NCBI GenBank assembly: GCA_963422685.1
Contig: OY730442.1
Span: forward strand, 124,001 to 188,000
Source: Spongiihabitans sp963422685
GTDB taxonomy: Bacteria; Pseudomonadota; Gammaproteobacteria; Arenicellales; Poriferihabitantaceae
Reading direction: 5' to 3'
Length of the DNA: 64,000 bases
In this document: in pieces, positions 37,212 through 46,408 of the stretch
How positions within the stretch are numbered: the stretch's first letter is position 1
Layout of the letters: each line of letters begins with the position of its first letter
The notes under the pieces: model-generated
What the model saw: only the letters and a program-made list of their open reading frames with translations
Databases searched by the model: none
Told to the model about the DNA's origin: nothing
Translations under genes and position numbers: made by a program

Positions 37212-37464
37212 GAGGGAAGGAATGAATTGTTAAACACGGATTGCCTGCCGCCATTCACAGTTTCATCATTGAAACTTCAGCGGCGAAACGGTTCAGGGAG
37301 CTTTTATATACGCCAGCACAGTCTGAACGACTGTATTCCAGGTGGTGTTCGGGCATCATATAGCGCTTCAACACGGATGTCCAGTTTGTGGTGCAGAAGC
37401 TTGATCGTTATCCACCCGGGATTGATTTTCGATTTGTTCAATGAGAAGACTGGATACGCATTCG

Positions 37465-37797
37465 TCAGTTGTCAATGTTACTGTCAATAAAACCGGCCAA
37501 CTGTGACTTTGAAACTGCACCTATCTTGGTGGCTTCTATCTTGCCGTTTTTGAATAACATCAAAGTGGGGATGCTGCGAATTCCATACTTGGGCGGCGTT
37601 TCCGGGTTATCATCGATATTGAGCTTGGCAATTTTAACTTTTTCGCCATACTCTTCGGCGAGTTCTTCGAGAATGGGGGCGATCATCTTGCAGGGACCAC
37701 ACCATTCTGCCCAGTAGTCGATTAATACCGGGCCGTCACAGTTCAGTATTTCTTCCTGGAACGATTCATCGCTCACATGTACGATATTATGGGACAT
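37465..37797 (-). CDS. trxA: Thioredoxin
   Basis: 110 residues. Redox site WCGPCK with Cys33 and Cys36, preceded by VLIDYWAE, and the cis-Pro in GIRSIPTLMLFKNG. General protein disulfide reductant, recycled by the trxB product encoded at 26-27 kb. Divergent from the rhlB-like helicase gene 115 bp away and upstream of rho, as in E. coli. Confidence 0.96.
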   Translation of the reverse strand: MSHNIVHVSDESFQEEILNCDGPVLIDYWAEWCGPCKMIAPILEELAEEYGEKVKIAKLNIDDNPETPPKYGIRSIPTLMLFKNGKIEATKIGAVSKSQLAGFIDSNIDN

Positions 37798-37912
37798 TGG
37801 TAAATTTTAATTTGTGGTAATGGATGGATTGGTTAAATATGCAGCGACTGCTGCCAGTAATCAAGTATTTTGCTGAAAATAAATAACAGATGAAAAAGTT
37901 TAATTGGGCAAT

Positions 37913-39505
37913 ATGACAAACAAACACCTTACTGATCAACGTCTTACTGACTTAAAGTTAATTGATTCGCTAAAACAGGGAGTCGATGAAGCGGGATTTG
38001 AATACTGTACACCGATCCAGGAAAAAAGTTTACCCGTTGCTTTGGCCGGAAAAGACGTAGCGGGCCAGGCGCAAACGGGCACGGGCAAAACCGCTGCATT
38101 TTTACTTGCCTGCTGTCAGCAATTAATTACTAACCCTGCACCCGAGGAAAGACAGCATACAAACGTGCGCGGATTGATTTTGGCGCCAACTCGGGAGCTT
38201 GCAATTCAGATTTACAATGATGCCGGGGTTTTGGCCAGATATACGGACCTGAAACTCGGTCTGGTGTATGGCGGCACAGGTTACGATGAACAAAAACAAA
38301 TGCTCTGCAAAGGCGCAGACATTTTAATCGGGACGCCGGGCCGGCTGATCGATTTTTACAAACAGAATTTGTTTGACCTTAAGCTGGTACAGGTGGTGGT
38401 ATTGGATGAGGCGGACCGAATGTTTGATCTCGGCTTCATTAAGGATATTCGATTTTTGTTGCGCAGGATGCCAAAACCCGAAGATCGGTTGAACATGCTG
38501 TTCTCTGCGACCCTGTCTTTCCGGGTAATGGAGCTGGCTTACGAGCACATGAATAATCCGCAGGAGATCAGGATTGGTGCCGACACACCGGTCGCGGACA
38601 AGATTGAGGAATACGCCTATTACCCTGCGGACGAAGAAAAATCCACATTATTGGTAAATCTGCTGCGCCGGGAAAATCCTGAGCGGGTGCTGGTATTTGT
38701 GAATACCCGGCGTGTGGCCGACGAGGTTTCCAGGACGTTGTCCGCCAATGGTATTCGCAATGCTGCAATTTCTGGAGACGTCCCCCAACGGAAACGCGAG
38801 AGCTTGCTCGGCGGGTTTAAAGTCGGTAAATACAAGGTTCTGGTTGCCACAGACGTGGCCGCACGCGGACTCCACATTCCAGAAGTAAGCCAGGTGTATA
38901 ATTTTGACCTGCCGCAGGATGCTGATGATTATGTCCATCGTATTGGACGCACTGCCCGTGCTGGACGCAGCGGTGAGGCCATTAGCTTTATTTGTGAAAA
39001 ATATGCGTATTCAATCATGGAGATTGAGTCCTATATAGGGCATGCCATCGCCAGGCGGGACATTGAAGCCGCATTACTTGCACCGATTGAAAAAGCGGCA
39101 AAACAATCCAGCAGCCATAGTTGGGCTAATGCCAGGTCGTCCAAAAAACCAACCCCCCGAAAGCCTCATAAACGGCAACCTGTAAAATCCCGGCTGGTTG
39201 AGCAAGAGGTTGCCGAGAAAAAGATGGATAAATCCCGGATTACAACGGCTGTGGAAAAACAATTGGATCTCCCCCAACTTGCGGAGGCTGAACATTTTCA
39301 TCCCGCTGAAGATTGCCAGGTCAAAAAAACCATGGTTCCTACGCCGGCAATTGCAACGCCAAACGTGAAGTCTGCCAACGAATCAATAATCGACGATGAC
39401 AAGCAGGCGGATGTTATCCAAATCGCCGAACAGATAGCTGCTCCTGCCAGGATGCTAAAAATTCGATTTAGCCGAAAATTTGGTGAAGTTCCCTTAGTGG
39501 GTTGA
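37913..39505 (+). CDS. rhlB: DEAD-box RNA helicase RhlB-like, with long C-terminal tail
   Basis: 530 residues from ATG 37913 (TTG at 37904 is also in frame). Helicase motifs are the Q motif TPIQEKSLPVAL, Walker A AQTGTGKTAAF, the DEAD box VVLDEADRMFDLGF, the SAT motif LFSATLS, and HRIGRTARAGRSGE. After about residue 400 a basic, proline-rich tail (SSKKPTPRKPHKRQPVKSRL) and a further about 100 low-complexity residues follow, longer than E. coli RhlB (421 aa). Divergent from trxA-rho as in E. coli, which supports the RhlB call. Partner of RNase E or PNPase in RNA decay. Confidence 0.9.
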   Translation: MTNKHLTDQRLTDLKLIDSLKQGVDEAGFEYCTPIQEKSLPVALAGKDVAGQAQTGTGKTAAFLLACCQQLITNPAPEERQHTNVRGLILAPTRELAIQIYNDAGVLARYTDLKLGLVYGGTGYDEQKQMLCKGADILIGTPGRLIDFYKQNLFDLKLVQVVVLDEADRMFDLGFIKDIRFLLRRMPKPEDRLNMLFSATLSFRVMELAYEHMNNPQEIRIGADTPVADKIEEYAYYPADEEKSTLLVNLLRRENPERVLVFVNTRRVADEVSRTLSANGIRNAAISGDVPQRKRESLLGGFKVGKYKVLVATDVAARGLHIPEVSQVYNFDLPQDADDYVHRIGRTARAGRSGEAISFICEKYAYSIMEIESYIGHAIARRDIEAALLAPIEKAAKQSSSHSWANARSSKKPTPRKPHKRQPVKSRLVEQEVAEKKMDKSRITTAVEKQLDLPQLAEAEHFHPAEDCQVKKTMVPTPAIATPNVKSANESIIDDDKQADVIQIAEQIAAPARMLKIRFSRKFGEVPLVG

Positions 39506-39536
39506 GATGTGTCTGGTGATTGTGCCAGGGCGTTCG

Positions 39537-40748
39537 CTAAAATCGCTTTTTGGCGTCAAATTTGAACCTGGCGTATTCTGTTGCGACGCCGCTTTTGTCA
39601 TTTGCATTGCTGCCAACAAGCTCAAGACCAAACTGGGTGCTCGGCCATGGATTCCAGCTATAACCCATGTGAATCGTATCCAGGGTATCGATGCTCGCGC
39701 TATTGGAAGACTCGTCTGAAGTGTAATGGCCCAAGGCAACGTGGAAGTTTGAATTGTTGTTCAAACTATAATACAAACTCGGTTTAATACTCAGCGAATC
39801 AGTAGAAGCGTCGGGATGATTAGGCGTAACGATAAGGTCGTCCCCATACCTTTGCAGTATATAGCTATCTACTCCTTTGCCAAAAGTGACCGAAAGCGCA
39901 GCAAACAAATCGCCGATTTGCCACCCGCCTTCCAGATTCAGGCCCCAGCCGATTACATCACTACCGCTAGAAGATTCGCCGCCGGTATCGACGCCCAGTT
40001 TTTTGCCCATGGCGGTGACCCTGTATCGACCAGCTTCACCACCGGATACGCCCTGCCAGGATAAAATCAGGCCGGGTGAAGAACCATCTTCGCTGTCGTA
40101 AGTAGAGGTCTTTGGCGAATCTTCCAAAGATATGGAAAATCCATTGGCGGACAACCATTTGATTTGACTGGCAACAGAGCGATTTTCAACTGCACTGCCT
40201 GCGGATTCGTATTGTTTATCGATGCTTAAAAGATCCTGAAAACCTGCCCAATCACTGCCGACGGTGAGCGTTCCCTTTTCCGTGAACCATGAGGTACTCA
40301 ATCTGTTTATTTTAAATCCCCGGGATTGTTGATACGACGAGGCTATAAAGTCTAGGTTATCAGCACCAGATGATGACCGAAATGGACCCGGATAGCCTGA
40401 ATCAAATGGAACGGCACTGGAATTATCAACAGGCTCCACATCAATCGTGTTTTCAAACCGCGCAGATTGTTTGTTGTCAGAGGGGAAAGTGCCGCTTTGG
40501 GTTTGAACTCCGGAGGAAAACAATCGGCCATCTGTTACCGTGCTGAAACCCAGGTCATCTATGGTCGCTGGCTCTTCAGCATATCCAACCGGTAAAGCCA
40601 CAAAAAAAATAACCGTCAGGGAAACTGCCCGTATTATTGGGAGGAATTTGTGGAAAATCAAAGAATAGTCCCGAACCGCTCCCATTTGGGGGGATCCCAC
40701 CCCCAATTCCAGTCTGCTGATTTCAACGGGGAATCTGTAAAAACGCAT
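39537..40748 (-). CDS. Putative outer-membrane porin-like protein
   Basis: 403 residues. A hydrophobic signal segment (IIRAVSLTVIFFVALPVGYA) ends near residue 57 with cleavage before EEPATID, so the true start may be the Met at residue 22. The mature part is rich in alternating polar/hydrophobic beta-strand patterns (GWGLNLEGGWQIGDLFAALS, IHMGYSWNPWPSTQFGLELV) and ends FDAKKRF with the terminal Phe of outer-membrane barrels. It resembles DcaP-type porins with moderate likelihood; substrate unknown. Convergent with rhlB (31 bp apart). Confidence 0.65.
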   Translation of the reverse strand: MRFYRFPVEISRLELGVGSPQMGAVRDYSLIFHKFLPIIRAVSLTVIFFVALPVGYAEEPATIDDLGFSTVTDGRLFSSGVQTQSGTFPSDNKQSARFENTIDVEPVDNSSAVPFDSGYPGPFRSSSGADNLDFIASSYQQSRGFKINRLSTSWFTEKGTLTVGSDWAGFQDLLSIDKQYESAGSAVENRSVASQIKWLSANGFSISLEDSPKTSTYDSEDGSSPGLILSWQGVSGGEAGRYRVTAMGKKLGVDTGGESSSGSDVIGWGLNLEGGWQIGDLFAALSVTFGKGVDSYILQRYGDDLIVTPNHPDASTDSLSIKPSLYYSLNNNSNFHVALGHYTSDESSNSASIDTLDTIHMGYSWNPWPSTQFGLELVGSNANDKSGVATEYARFKFDAKKRF

Positions 40749-40804
40749 GTGGTAAGTTTTGCCCGTAACGGTTAAACATGACGGGATAAATTATATGTGC
40801 CTGG

Positions 40805-40841
40805 CCGGATTTTTTCCAGCGGAATTCCACTGGAAAACCGG
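40805..40841. other. 37-bp imperfect palindrome
   Basis: CCGG...TTTTCCAG, a central GGAATTCC, then CTGGAAAA and CCGG. Nearly the whole unit is self-complementary. It sits between the BON-protein stop and the porin start, both leftward, so it may terminate the mutM-BON transcript or bind a regulator. Confidence 0.5.
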
Positions 40842-40974
40842 AGAAACTTATTGCGGATTCAGAAACAATAATTCCAATCCGGCGATTTCGTTGTCTGTCT
40901 TACTCTGCTCGTCTATGTCTTGATGACCATTCAGGTCCAGTCCTCGCCTCATATTAATTGTAGTAGAGCCGGTT

Positions 40975-41703
40975 TTATTTTCCCAGGCCTATCGAATACG
41001 CATCCGGGGATATACCAATTTTATTTATAAACTGCAGTTCATGATCATTCGCGAACTGCTGGACACGCTGGACTATCACGTTGTAATCCGATTGCCCGGC
41101 GATCAACCCACCCAAAGAGAGTTGGTCGGCTCCAATCACTATTTCCATGCCGAATAATTGATCTGCCTCCGCTACAATACCCTGCGCGGCATTGATCCAG
41201 GGCGGGTCGGTTGTCTCAGGGTCGGCATACAGTTGATTGATGATCCCGCTGTGATTAATAGAGTTTGCTGCAAAATCAGCAATTTGATTCGCCAGTTTTT
41301 GCGTTGGCACCTCGCCTTCCAGCCGCAATATATTTTCCAAAGTTCGGGATATTCGCAGATGCGGAAGCCGCAATGGTTTGATTTCCAGGTTCGCGGTTAC
41401 AGACCGGACGCCGTATGTATGCGCACTCAATCCCACCACAGTTTCTTGTGCGATCGCACTGGACACGGCACCCGTGAGCGTCACATCCCGGCCGGCCACC
41501 TCTATTTCAATGCGTTTAAATCCCTTTCGCTGTAGAGTTTCAGTGGTTCTCCCTGCGATATCCGATTCAATGGATGCAGTCTCCATGACCAATAGCGCCG
41601 CTTCCAGAACCAATAACCCGGCCAAACCCAAACCCAGCTTTAACCGCTGCTGTTTAAAAAAAGTGCGCAAACTGGAAATGAAGTTTTTGATTGCTTTTGG
41701 CAT
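40975..41703 (-). CDS. BON-domain membrane-anchored protein
   Basis: 242 residues from ATG 41703, which overlaps the mutM stop as TAATG. A longer frame to 41784 lies inside mutM and is rejected. One membrane segment (LGLGLAGLLVLEAALLVMET, about 20-42) is followed by a BON domain (FKRIEIEVAGRDVTLTGAVS ... HTYGVRSVTANLEI). A second weaker BON-like segment near the C-terminus reads MEIVIGADQLSLGGLIAGQS. BON domains bind membranes or link to peptidoglycan/OmpA-like proteins. Coupled to mutM; function unknown. Confidence 0.72.
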   Translation of the reverse strand: MPKAIKNFISSLRTFFKQQRLKLGLGLAGLLVLEAALLVMETASIESDIAGRTTETLQRKGFKRIEIEVAGRDVTLTGAVSSAIAQETVVGLSAHTYGVRSVTANLEIKPLRLPHLRISRTLENILRLEGEVPTQKLANQIADFAANSINHSGIINQLYADPETTDPPWINAAQGIVAEADQLFGMEIVIGADQLSLGGLIAGQSDYNVIVQRVQQFANDHELQFINKIGISPDAYSIGLGK

Positions 41704-42518
41704 TACTTCTGGCATCTCGGACAATAAAATGAGGACCTCTGTGAAATCACCACCCGTTTGATTTCCGACCGACATCTGAGACAACCCTGTCCTGCACGCC
41801 CGTAAACCGCAAGGGATTGCTCAAAATATCCCGGCGAGCCGTCTGCACCTGCGAAATCCTGCAGCGTGGTTCCGCCCTTTGCAATGGCTTGTATTAATAT
41901 TTTTTTAATGGATTTCACCAGTGCCGCATAACGCCGCACCGATACGTTCGAGCATTTTCTCAAAGGGTGGATTCCAGCGTCGAACAGCGCTTCGCTTGCA
42001 TAAATATTGCCAACCCCCACCACAATTTTCCCATCCATAATAAAACTCTTGGTTGAAACAGTCCGGTTTCTGGCAGCGGCATACAGCATGTTTTCGTTAA
42101 ATTCTCCGGTAAGCGGCTCCACACCGAGTGATTGCAATCGTGGATGATTAAATAAATCGGTGGCAGAAAACAACAGGCAGCCGAACTTTCTCGGGTCGCG
42201 GTAGCGAATTACCGCACCGTTGTGAGTGACCAGATCAAAATGATCGTGCCTGTCCGGTGCTTCAGGCTCATACGAGACCCGGATGGAGCCCGACATCCCC
42301 AGATGAATTATGAGTCCGCCGGTGCCGATGTGAATAAGTATATATTTCCCCCTGCGCTGCAATTTGTCGACCTTTTTCCCGGCAATCATCTGTTCCAGGC
42401 CGGCGAGTATTGGCCACCTTAGTCTACGCTCCCTGATAATGAGCGACCGAATCGGTTTTCCCTCCAAATAGGGGCGGATACCGTTCATGGTTGTTTCTAC
42501 TTCCGGGAGTTCGGGCAT
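41703..42518 (-). CDS. mutM: Formamidopyrimidine-DNA glycosylase
   Basis: 271 residues. It removes oxidised purines (8-oxoG, FaPy) from DNA and cleaves the AP site. The N-terminus MPELPEVETT supplies the catalytic Pro2/Glu3; Lys in GKKVDKLQRRGKYILI is also conserved. The H2TH region is followed by a C-terminal zinc finger (CLRCRSEIKR ... FYCPRCQK). Divergent from the flavin reductase gene, 61 bp away, and translationally coupled to the BON gene. Confidence 0.95.
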   Translation of the reverse strand: MPELPEVETTMNGIRPYLEGKPIRSLIIRERRLRWPILAGLEQMIAGKKVDKLQRRGKYILIHIGTGGLIIHLGMSGSIRVSYEPEAPDRHDHFDLVTHNGAVIRYRDPRKFGCLLFSATDLFNHPRLQSLGVEPLTGEFNENMLYAAARNRTVSTKSFIMDGKIVVGVGNIYASEALFDAGIHPLRKCSNVSVRRYAALVKSIKKILIQAIAKGGTTLQDFAGADGSPGYFEQSLAVYGRAGQGCLRCRSEIKRVVISQRSSFYCPRCQK

Positions 42519-42579
42519 CGAATTGACAATTTCAAAGTTACTCTATATAAGGCTTGCACTTTTGTCTGGCACTTCATAC

Positions 42580-43599
42580 ATGTCTTTTTCAGTCACCAAT
42601 CAGCGTAACCACAGTCACTTCTCCGCCAACCAGAATGAAACCATTCTCGAAGCGGCGCTTCGCGACAATCGTATTTATCCTTATGGTTGTCGCAGCGGGG
42701 TTTGCGGTGCGTGTAAAAGCGATTTGATCAGCGGCCAAGTTGATTATGGTGATTACGAAGATTTCGCCCTGAGCGATGTCGAAAGAGACCAGGGAAAAGT
42801 CTTGCTTTGCCAAGCGATTCCGCTTGGGGACATCGTGATTGACGTGGAAGAAATCATGACCGGCGCCCACATTCAAATCAAAATGCTGCCATGCCGCGTG
42901 GGAAAAATTACGCGCCTGGCCAGGGACGTTATCCAATTGTTTCTGACCCTGCCGAAAACCCAGGAATTCAATTTTATGGCCGGGCAGTATATAGACATCA
43001 TACTCAAAGATGGTCAGAGACGAAGTTTTTCTGTGGCAAATTTGCCTGAACAGGCAAAACAGCAGGGGCTTGAGCTGCACATTCGCCAGGTTGCCGAGGG
43101 TTATTTTACGCCAAGGGTTTTCAGCTCCATGAAAGAGCGGGATTTGCTGCGATTTGAAGGACCATTTGGAACTTACCTGTTACAGTCCGAAGCCGACAAG
43201 CCGATTATCATGATTGCGGGCGGCACTGGATTCTCCCCGGTCAAAGGATTATTCCAGCAGGCAGTTGAACAAAACCCGCAGCAGAAAATACATTTATTTT
43301 GGGGCGCCCGGGACAAACAGGACTTGTATATGGACGAATTAGTCAAACAATGGACCCGGACCTATCCCAATCTCCAATACACGCCGGTTCTTTCGGACAG
43401 CGCACCACACGACTGGACAGGTGACACTGGTTTTGTCCATGAAATTGTAAGAAAAGCCTATGATAATTTGAAAAATCACGATGTATATGCCAGCGGACCG
43501 CCCATAATGATTGATTCGGTACGGGACAGCCTGGTGAAACAGGGCATGAATCAGGAACGATTTTTCTTTGATTCTTTTGAATTTGCGCGGCCCGGATAG
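42580..43599 (+). CDS. Ferredoxin-type NAD(P)H-flavin oxidoreductase (CDP-6-deoxy-delta-3,4-glucoseen reductase-like)
   Basis: 339 residues from ATG 42580; earlier in-frame ATGs overlap mutM. There is an N-terminal plant-type [2Fe-2S] domain with CRSGVCGACK and a fourth Cys in KVLLCQAI. A FAD-binding barrel (AGQYIDIILKDGQRRSFSVA) and a C-terminal NAD(P) domain (MIAGGTGFSPVKGLFQQA) follow, with terminal FFFDSFEF. This layout matches AscD/ubiquinone-hydroxylase-type reductases, which pass electrons from NAD(P)H to a partner oxygenase or dehydratase. No partner gene is adjacent, so the physiological acceptor is unknown. Confidence 0.83.
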   Translation: MSFSVTNQRNHSHFSANQNETILEAALRDNRIYPYGCRSGVCGACKSDLISGQVDYGDYEDFALSDVERDQGKVLLCQAIPLGDIVIDVEEIMTGAHIQIKMLPCRVGKITRLARDVIQLFLTLPKTQEFNFMAGQYIDIILKDGQRRSFSVANLPEQAKQQGLELHIRQVAEGYFTPRVFSSMKERDLLRFEGPFGTYLLQSEADKPIIMIAGGTGFSPVKGLFQQAVEQNPQQKIHLFWGARDKQDLYMDELVKQWTRTYPNLQYTPVLSDSAPHDWTGDTGFVHEIVRKAYDNLKNHDVYASGPPIMIDSVRDSLVKQGMNQERFFFDSFEFARPG

Positions 43600-43683
43600 C
43601 ACCCTGGAGAACGGGTAAAGAACAGGCAGGGAGCAGGATTATCCTGGTTACGCATTGCTCTAGTTACCCATTGGTGTTGTCAC

Positions 43684-44961
43684 TCAAGGAACAACCGGCA
43701 TGACCTGCTTTATGTCCTGGCCGCCATCCTTTAGTACAACCATCTCACCTTCTGTGACTTTATTGGCTGTGCGGTTGTTGGTTTGGCTGGTCGCTGCCAT
43801 ACCCTGCTTAATGAAAAACAGCGCCGATTCGGTCTGCCCCATTTGCTCCAGCAGCCATGCCAAATCCATGTACGCTTCATCGCGCCCACCTGCGGCAATG
43901 CACTGTTTATAGAATTCTTTGGATTTTTCATACTCCCTGTTATACCGGTACAACCTGGCTAACGTGAGCAGTAAATCAGGGTCATCCTGGTGCTTGCCGA
44001 TAAACGACTCCGCAAGTTGAATTTGATATTCCAAAAACGGGCTTTTTACTTTGCCGTATAAATAAATCAATTCAGAATCAAATTTCCGATTCAGCGCAGT
44101 GCGCAAACCTTTTTCAGCTTCTTTCAGTTTGCCGGCCCTGATCAATTGATTGATATAGCTGGCGACCATTCGTGGGTCTTTCTTTTTCGCGGACGGCAAG
44201 GATTTCCAGGTTGCAGGTGGGGCAGATTCGCCCGGCAATAATGCCGGAGCAGAAATGATATTGTCGTATGCAAGTTTCTCCCGATGCTGCAACTCGTCCT
44301 CAGAAAACGCACCGAGTTTTTTCATCGCCGGGACCAGCGCAACCAGAGATGGCCAATCGCCGAGTTCCTGGTAAACATCGGCCAGCAATCTGATTACCGA
44401 CACATTTTTAGCCGCGCTTTTCCTCAGGTTTTCCAGATAGTTTCTCGCCTCAGGAATTTCCCCGACCTGAAACATCAATCGCGCACGGGTGAGATTGATT
44501 GCCAATTTATGCCCGCCATGTTTTTCCAGGGCCTCATCGAGATACTGCTCACGCCTGGCCATCTGTCCTTGTTGCTGCGCGGCGTAAGCTGCGCCGAGAT
44601 AATTCATTAACGGCGCCTTGTTGTGTTCCAGCTTCTTTAGCAGCGATTCTTCGGCCCTGGCCCAGTTTCCTTCAATCAGGCCCGCATAGCCCGACATCGT
44701 GTACTTTTGGGCGGCATTCTCATTACTTCGCGCACGCCATTTTTCGTATCGTTTCGGTGCGCGAAATATCCCGGCGATAAAATTGAGGAGCAGGTAAAGC
44801 AAAATAAAGCCGAGAAACAGAATCAACACAAACATCAACAGCGGTAGACGCACCACATAGGGCTCTCTGGAAAGTACGATGTAGCCGGGATCATTGATTG
44901 AAGCCATCGCCAACCCCACAGCAATAGCCAAAGCAATGATAACCGTAACAAATAATTTCAT
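43684..44961 (-). CDS. hemY: HemY-like TPR membrane protein
   Basis: 425 residues. Two N-terminal membrane helices (FVTVIIALAIAVGLAMA and LLMFVLILFLGFILLYLLLN) are followed by TPR-like repeats, including EESLLKKLEHNKAPLMNYLG and ESALFFIKQGM. This is the gammaproteobacterial HemY (not protoporphyrinogen oxidase), associated with haem synthesis but of unproven function. It is the last gene of the argS-SPOR-hemC-hemD-hemX-hemY series and lies 7 bp after hemX. Confidence 0.9.
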   Translation of the reverse strand: MKLFVTVIIALAIAVGLAMASINDPGYIVLSREPYVVRLPLLMFVLILFLGFILLYLLLNFIAGIFRAPKRYEKWRARSNENAAQKYTMSGYAGLIEGNWARAEESLLKKLEHNKAPLMNYLGAAYAAQQQGQMARREQYLDEALEKHGGHKLAINLTRARLMFQVGEIPEARNYLENLRKSAAKNVSVIRLLADVYQELGDWPSLVALVPAMKKLGAFSEDELQHREKLAYDNIISAPALLPGESAPPATWKSLPSAKKKDPRMVASYINQLIRAGKLKEAEKGLRTALNRKFDSELIYLYGKVKSPFLEYQIQLAESFIGKHQDDPDLLLTLARLYRYNREYEKSKEFYKQCIAAGGRDEAYMDLAWLLEQMGQTESALFFIKQGMAATSQTNNRTANKVTEGEMVVLKDGGQDIKQVMPVVP

Positions 44962-44968
44962 GGATGGA

Positions 44969-46321
44969 TTAATTTTTGCTGCGCATCAGGTCGCGAATAG
45001 CGGTCAGCGAAGCTGAAATATCGGGTACATCAGATTGCACGGCTACCGCTTCCACTTCCTCCAGCTTCAACAACCAATTCCTGGTGTGCTCCGAAGCCTG
45101 GTCAAAATTTTCTTCCACCCACTTCCTGGCACGGTTAATGCGATTTTGATACAACCCGGGTTGTTGTCGAATCAGCGCAATTTGCGCCGATTCCAGCGTC
45201 AACCTGACTTTGTCATAGGTGATTTGTCGTGCTTGCGCAGATATTACTGGCCGTATGGACTTACCGTTTTTTTCTACCTGCACCAAGTCGCCCAGACTGG
45301 AAAAAAACGCTGCGGCCGCATTGACCACCGGTTGGATATAGCTGCGAACCCCGGTGCTGCTATTTTCAGATTCGGCCGATTCAGATTCTCCGCCTGATAC
45401 GGCGGTTTCAGTAGTATTGCCGGCGCTTCCGGATACATCCACATCCCCAGCCAGCGGCAGGCGGCCAACATTATCGGACAGCCTGGCCAGCGAGTTGAGA
45501 ACGCCAGTAATATCAACTACATGGATGTTATCCAACGCCGTGATTTCCGACGCGATCAACTGTCGAATCCGGTTGAGAGCCGGGTCGGCCAATTGCTCTA
45601 TCCGCTTATCCGCAAGTTCGAGAGCGCGTTTGGCCAGGCCGGATTCTCCTGCCAATTGCAATTGTTGATTGGCGATAAACAGGAGTTGTTCCGCTTCTTC
45701 AAGGGCCCAGCTATCCATACCTCGTCCCAATTCTGCCCGTAGTTTGAGGATGGAATCTGCAAGCGCGGCGAATTCCTGCCGAAAATCTTCGGACTGCCTG
45801 TTGATAATTTTCTCAGAGTTTGTAATTTGTGCACGCACTGCGGATTCCCGCTCAATAATTTCTCCGCGAATGGTTCTAATCTGGCGGCTAAAACCATCTT
45901 CCGCCGATGCAATTTGATTTTGTAACTGAATGATCTGTGTATCCGTATCCGATTGGGCCGCATCGAAACGGTCTATTCGCTGTTCGATCGTATTAAATCG
46001 ATTTTCCTGCTGAACGGGGTCAAGCCTGGAGTCCACCGCAGTCAAGTACCAGGCGTACCCGCCCGCACACAGTGCCAGTGCACTGAGCGACAATGCAATC
46101 CAGGAAACAGCTTGAGCGCCTGAGGCCATATTATTCATCGGGGCGGGTTGCTGCGGCAGCGCTTGCGGGCTCGCCTGATCATGTTGAGGGGGATTGATTG
46201 ACCGCGAATTCCCGGCATCCAGGTTTGCAGTCAATTTTTTCGTACCGGGCTTCTTCTTTGTTATTTTCTTTTTAGAAGCGGGAGGGCTTTTACGCTGCGG
46301 GGTTACCTTGCTTTCTGCCAC
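44969..46321 (-). CDS. hemX: HemX (uroporphyrinogen-III C-methyltransferase-like membrane protein)
   Basis: 450 residues. The N-terminus is basic and Lys/Pro-rich (RKSPPASKKKITKKKPGTKK), followed by one membrane helix (AVSWIALSLSALALCAGGYAW, about 73-94) and a long coiled-coil with many Gln/Glu (about 100-190). The HemX domain contains MDSWALEEAEQLLFIANQQL. Despite its name it lacks methyltransferase motifs; members are thought to scaffold haem biosynthesis. A Ser/Glu-rich insertion (ESESAESENSSTG) sits near residue 315. Between hemD and hemY on the minus strand. Confidence 0.9.
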   Translation of the reverse strand: MAESKVTPQRKSPPASKKKITKKKPGTKKLTANLDAGNSRSINPPQHDQASPQALPQQPAPMNNMASGAQAVSWIALSLSALALCAGGYAWYLTAVDSRLDPVQQENRFNTIEQRIDRFDAAQSDTDTQIIQLQNQIASAEDGFSRQIRTIRGEIIERESAVRAQITNSEKIINRQSEDFRQEFAALADSILKLRAELGRGMDSWALEEAEQLLFIANQQLQLAGESGLAKRALELADKRIEQLADPALNRIRQLIASEITALDNIHVVDITGVLNSLARLSDNVGRLPLAGDVDVSGSAGNTTETAVSGGESESAESENSSTGVRSYIQPVVNAAAAFFSSLGDLVQVEKNGKSIRPVISAQARQITYDKVRLTLESAQIALIRQQPGLYQNRINRARKWVEENFDQASEHTRNWLLKLEEVEAVAVQSDVPDISASLTAIRDLMRSKN

Positions 46322-46408
46322 CTTGGATTTTCTCTCAAAAATAGTATTTCTCAGTTCTTAAATCCTACCTTAACCCACTGGAATTGTCATTTCCCCGCGG
46401 CCTTCTAC

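Noticed and set aside
43634..43648. CAGGAT-T-ATCCTG palindrome between convergent genes as a terminator
   Set aside because: A one-base loop and no U-run make it a poor intrinsic terminator.
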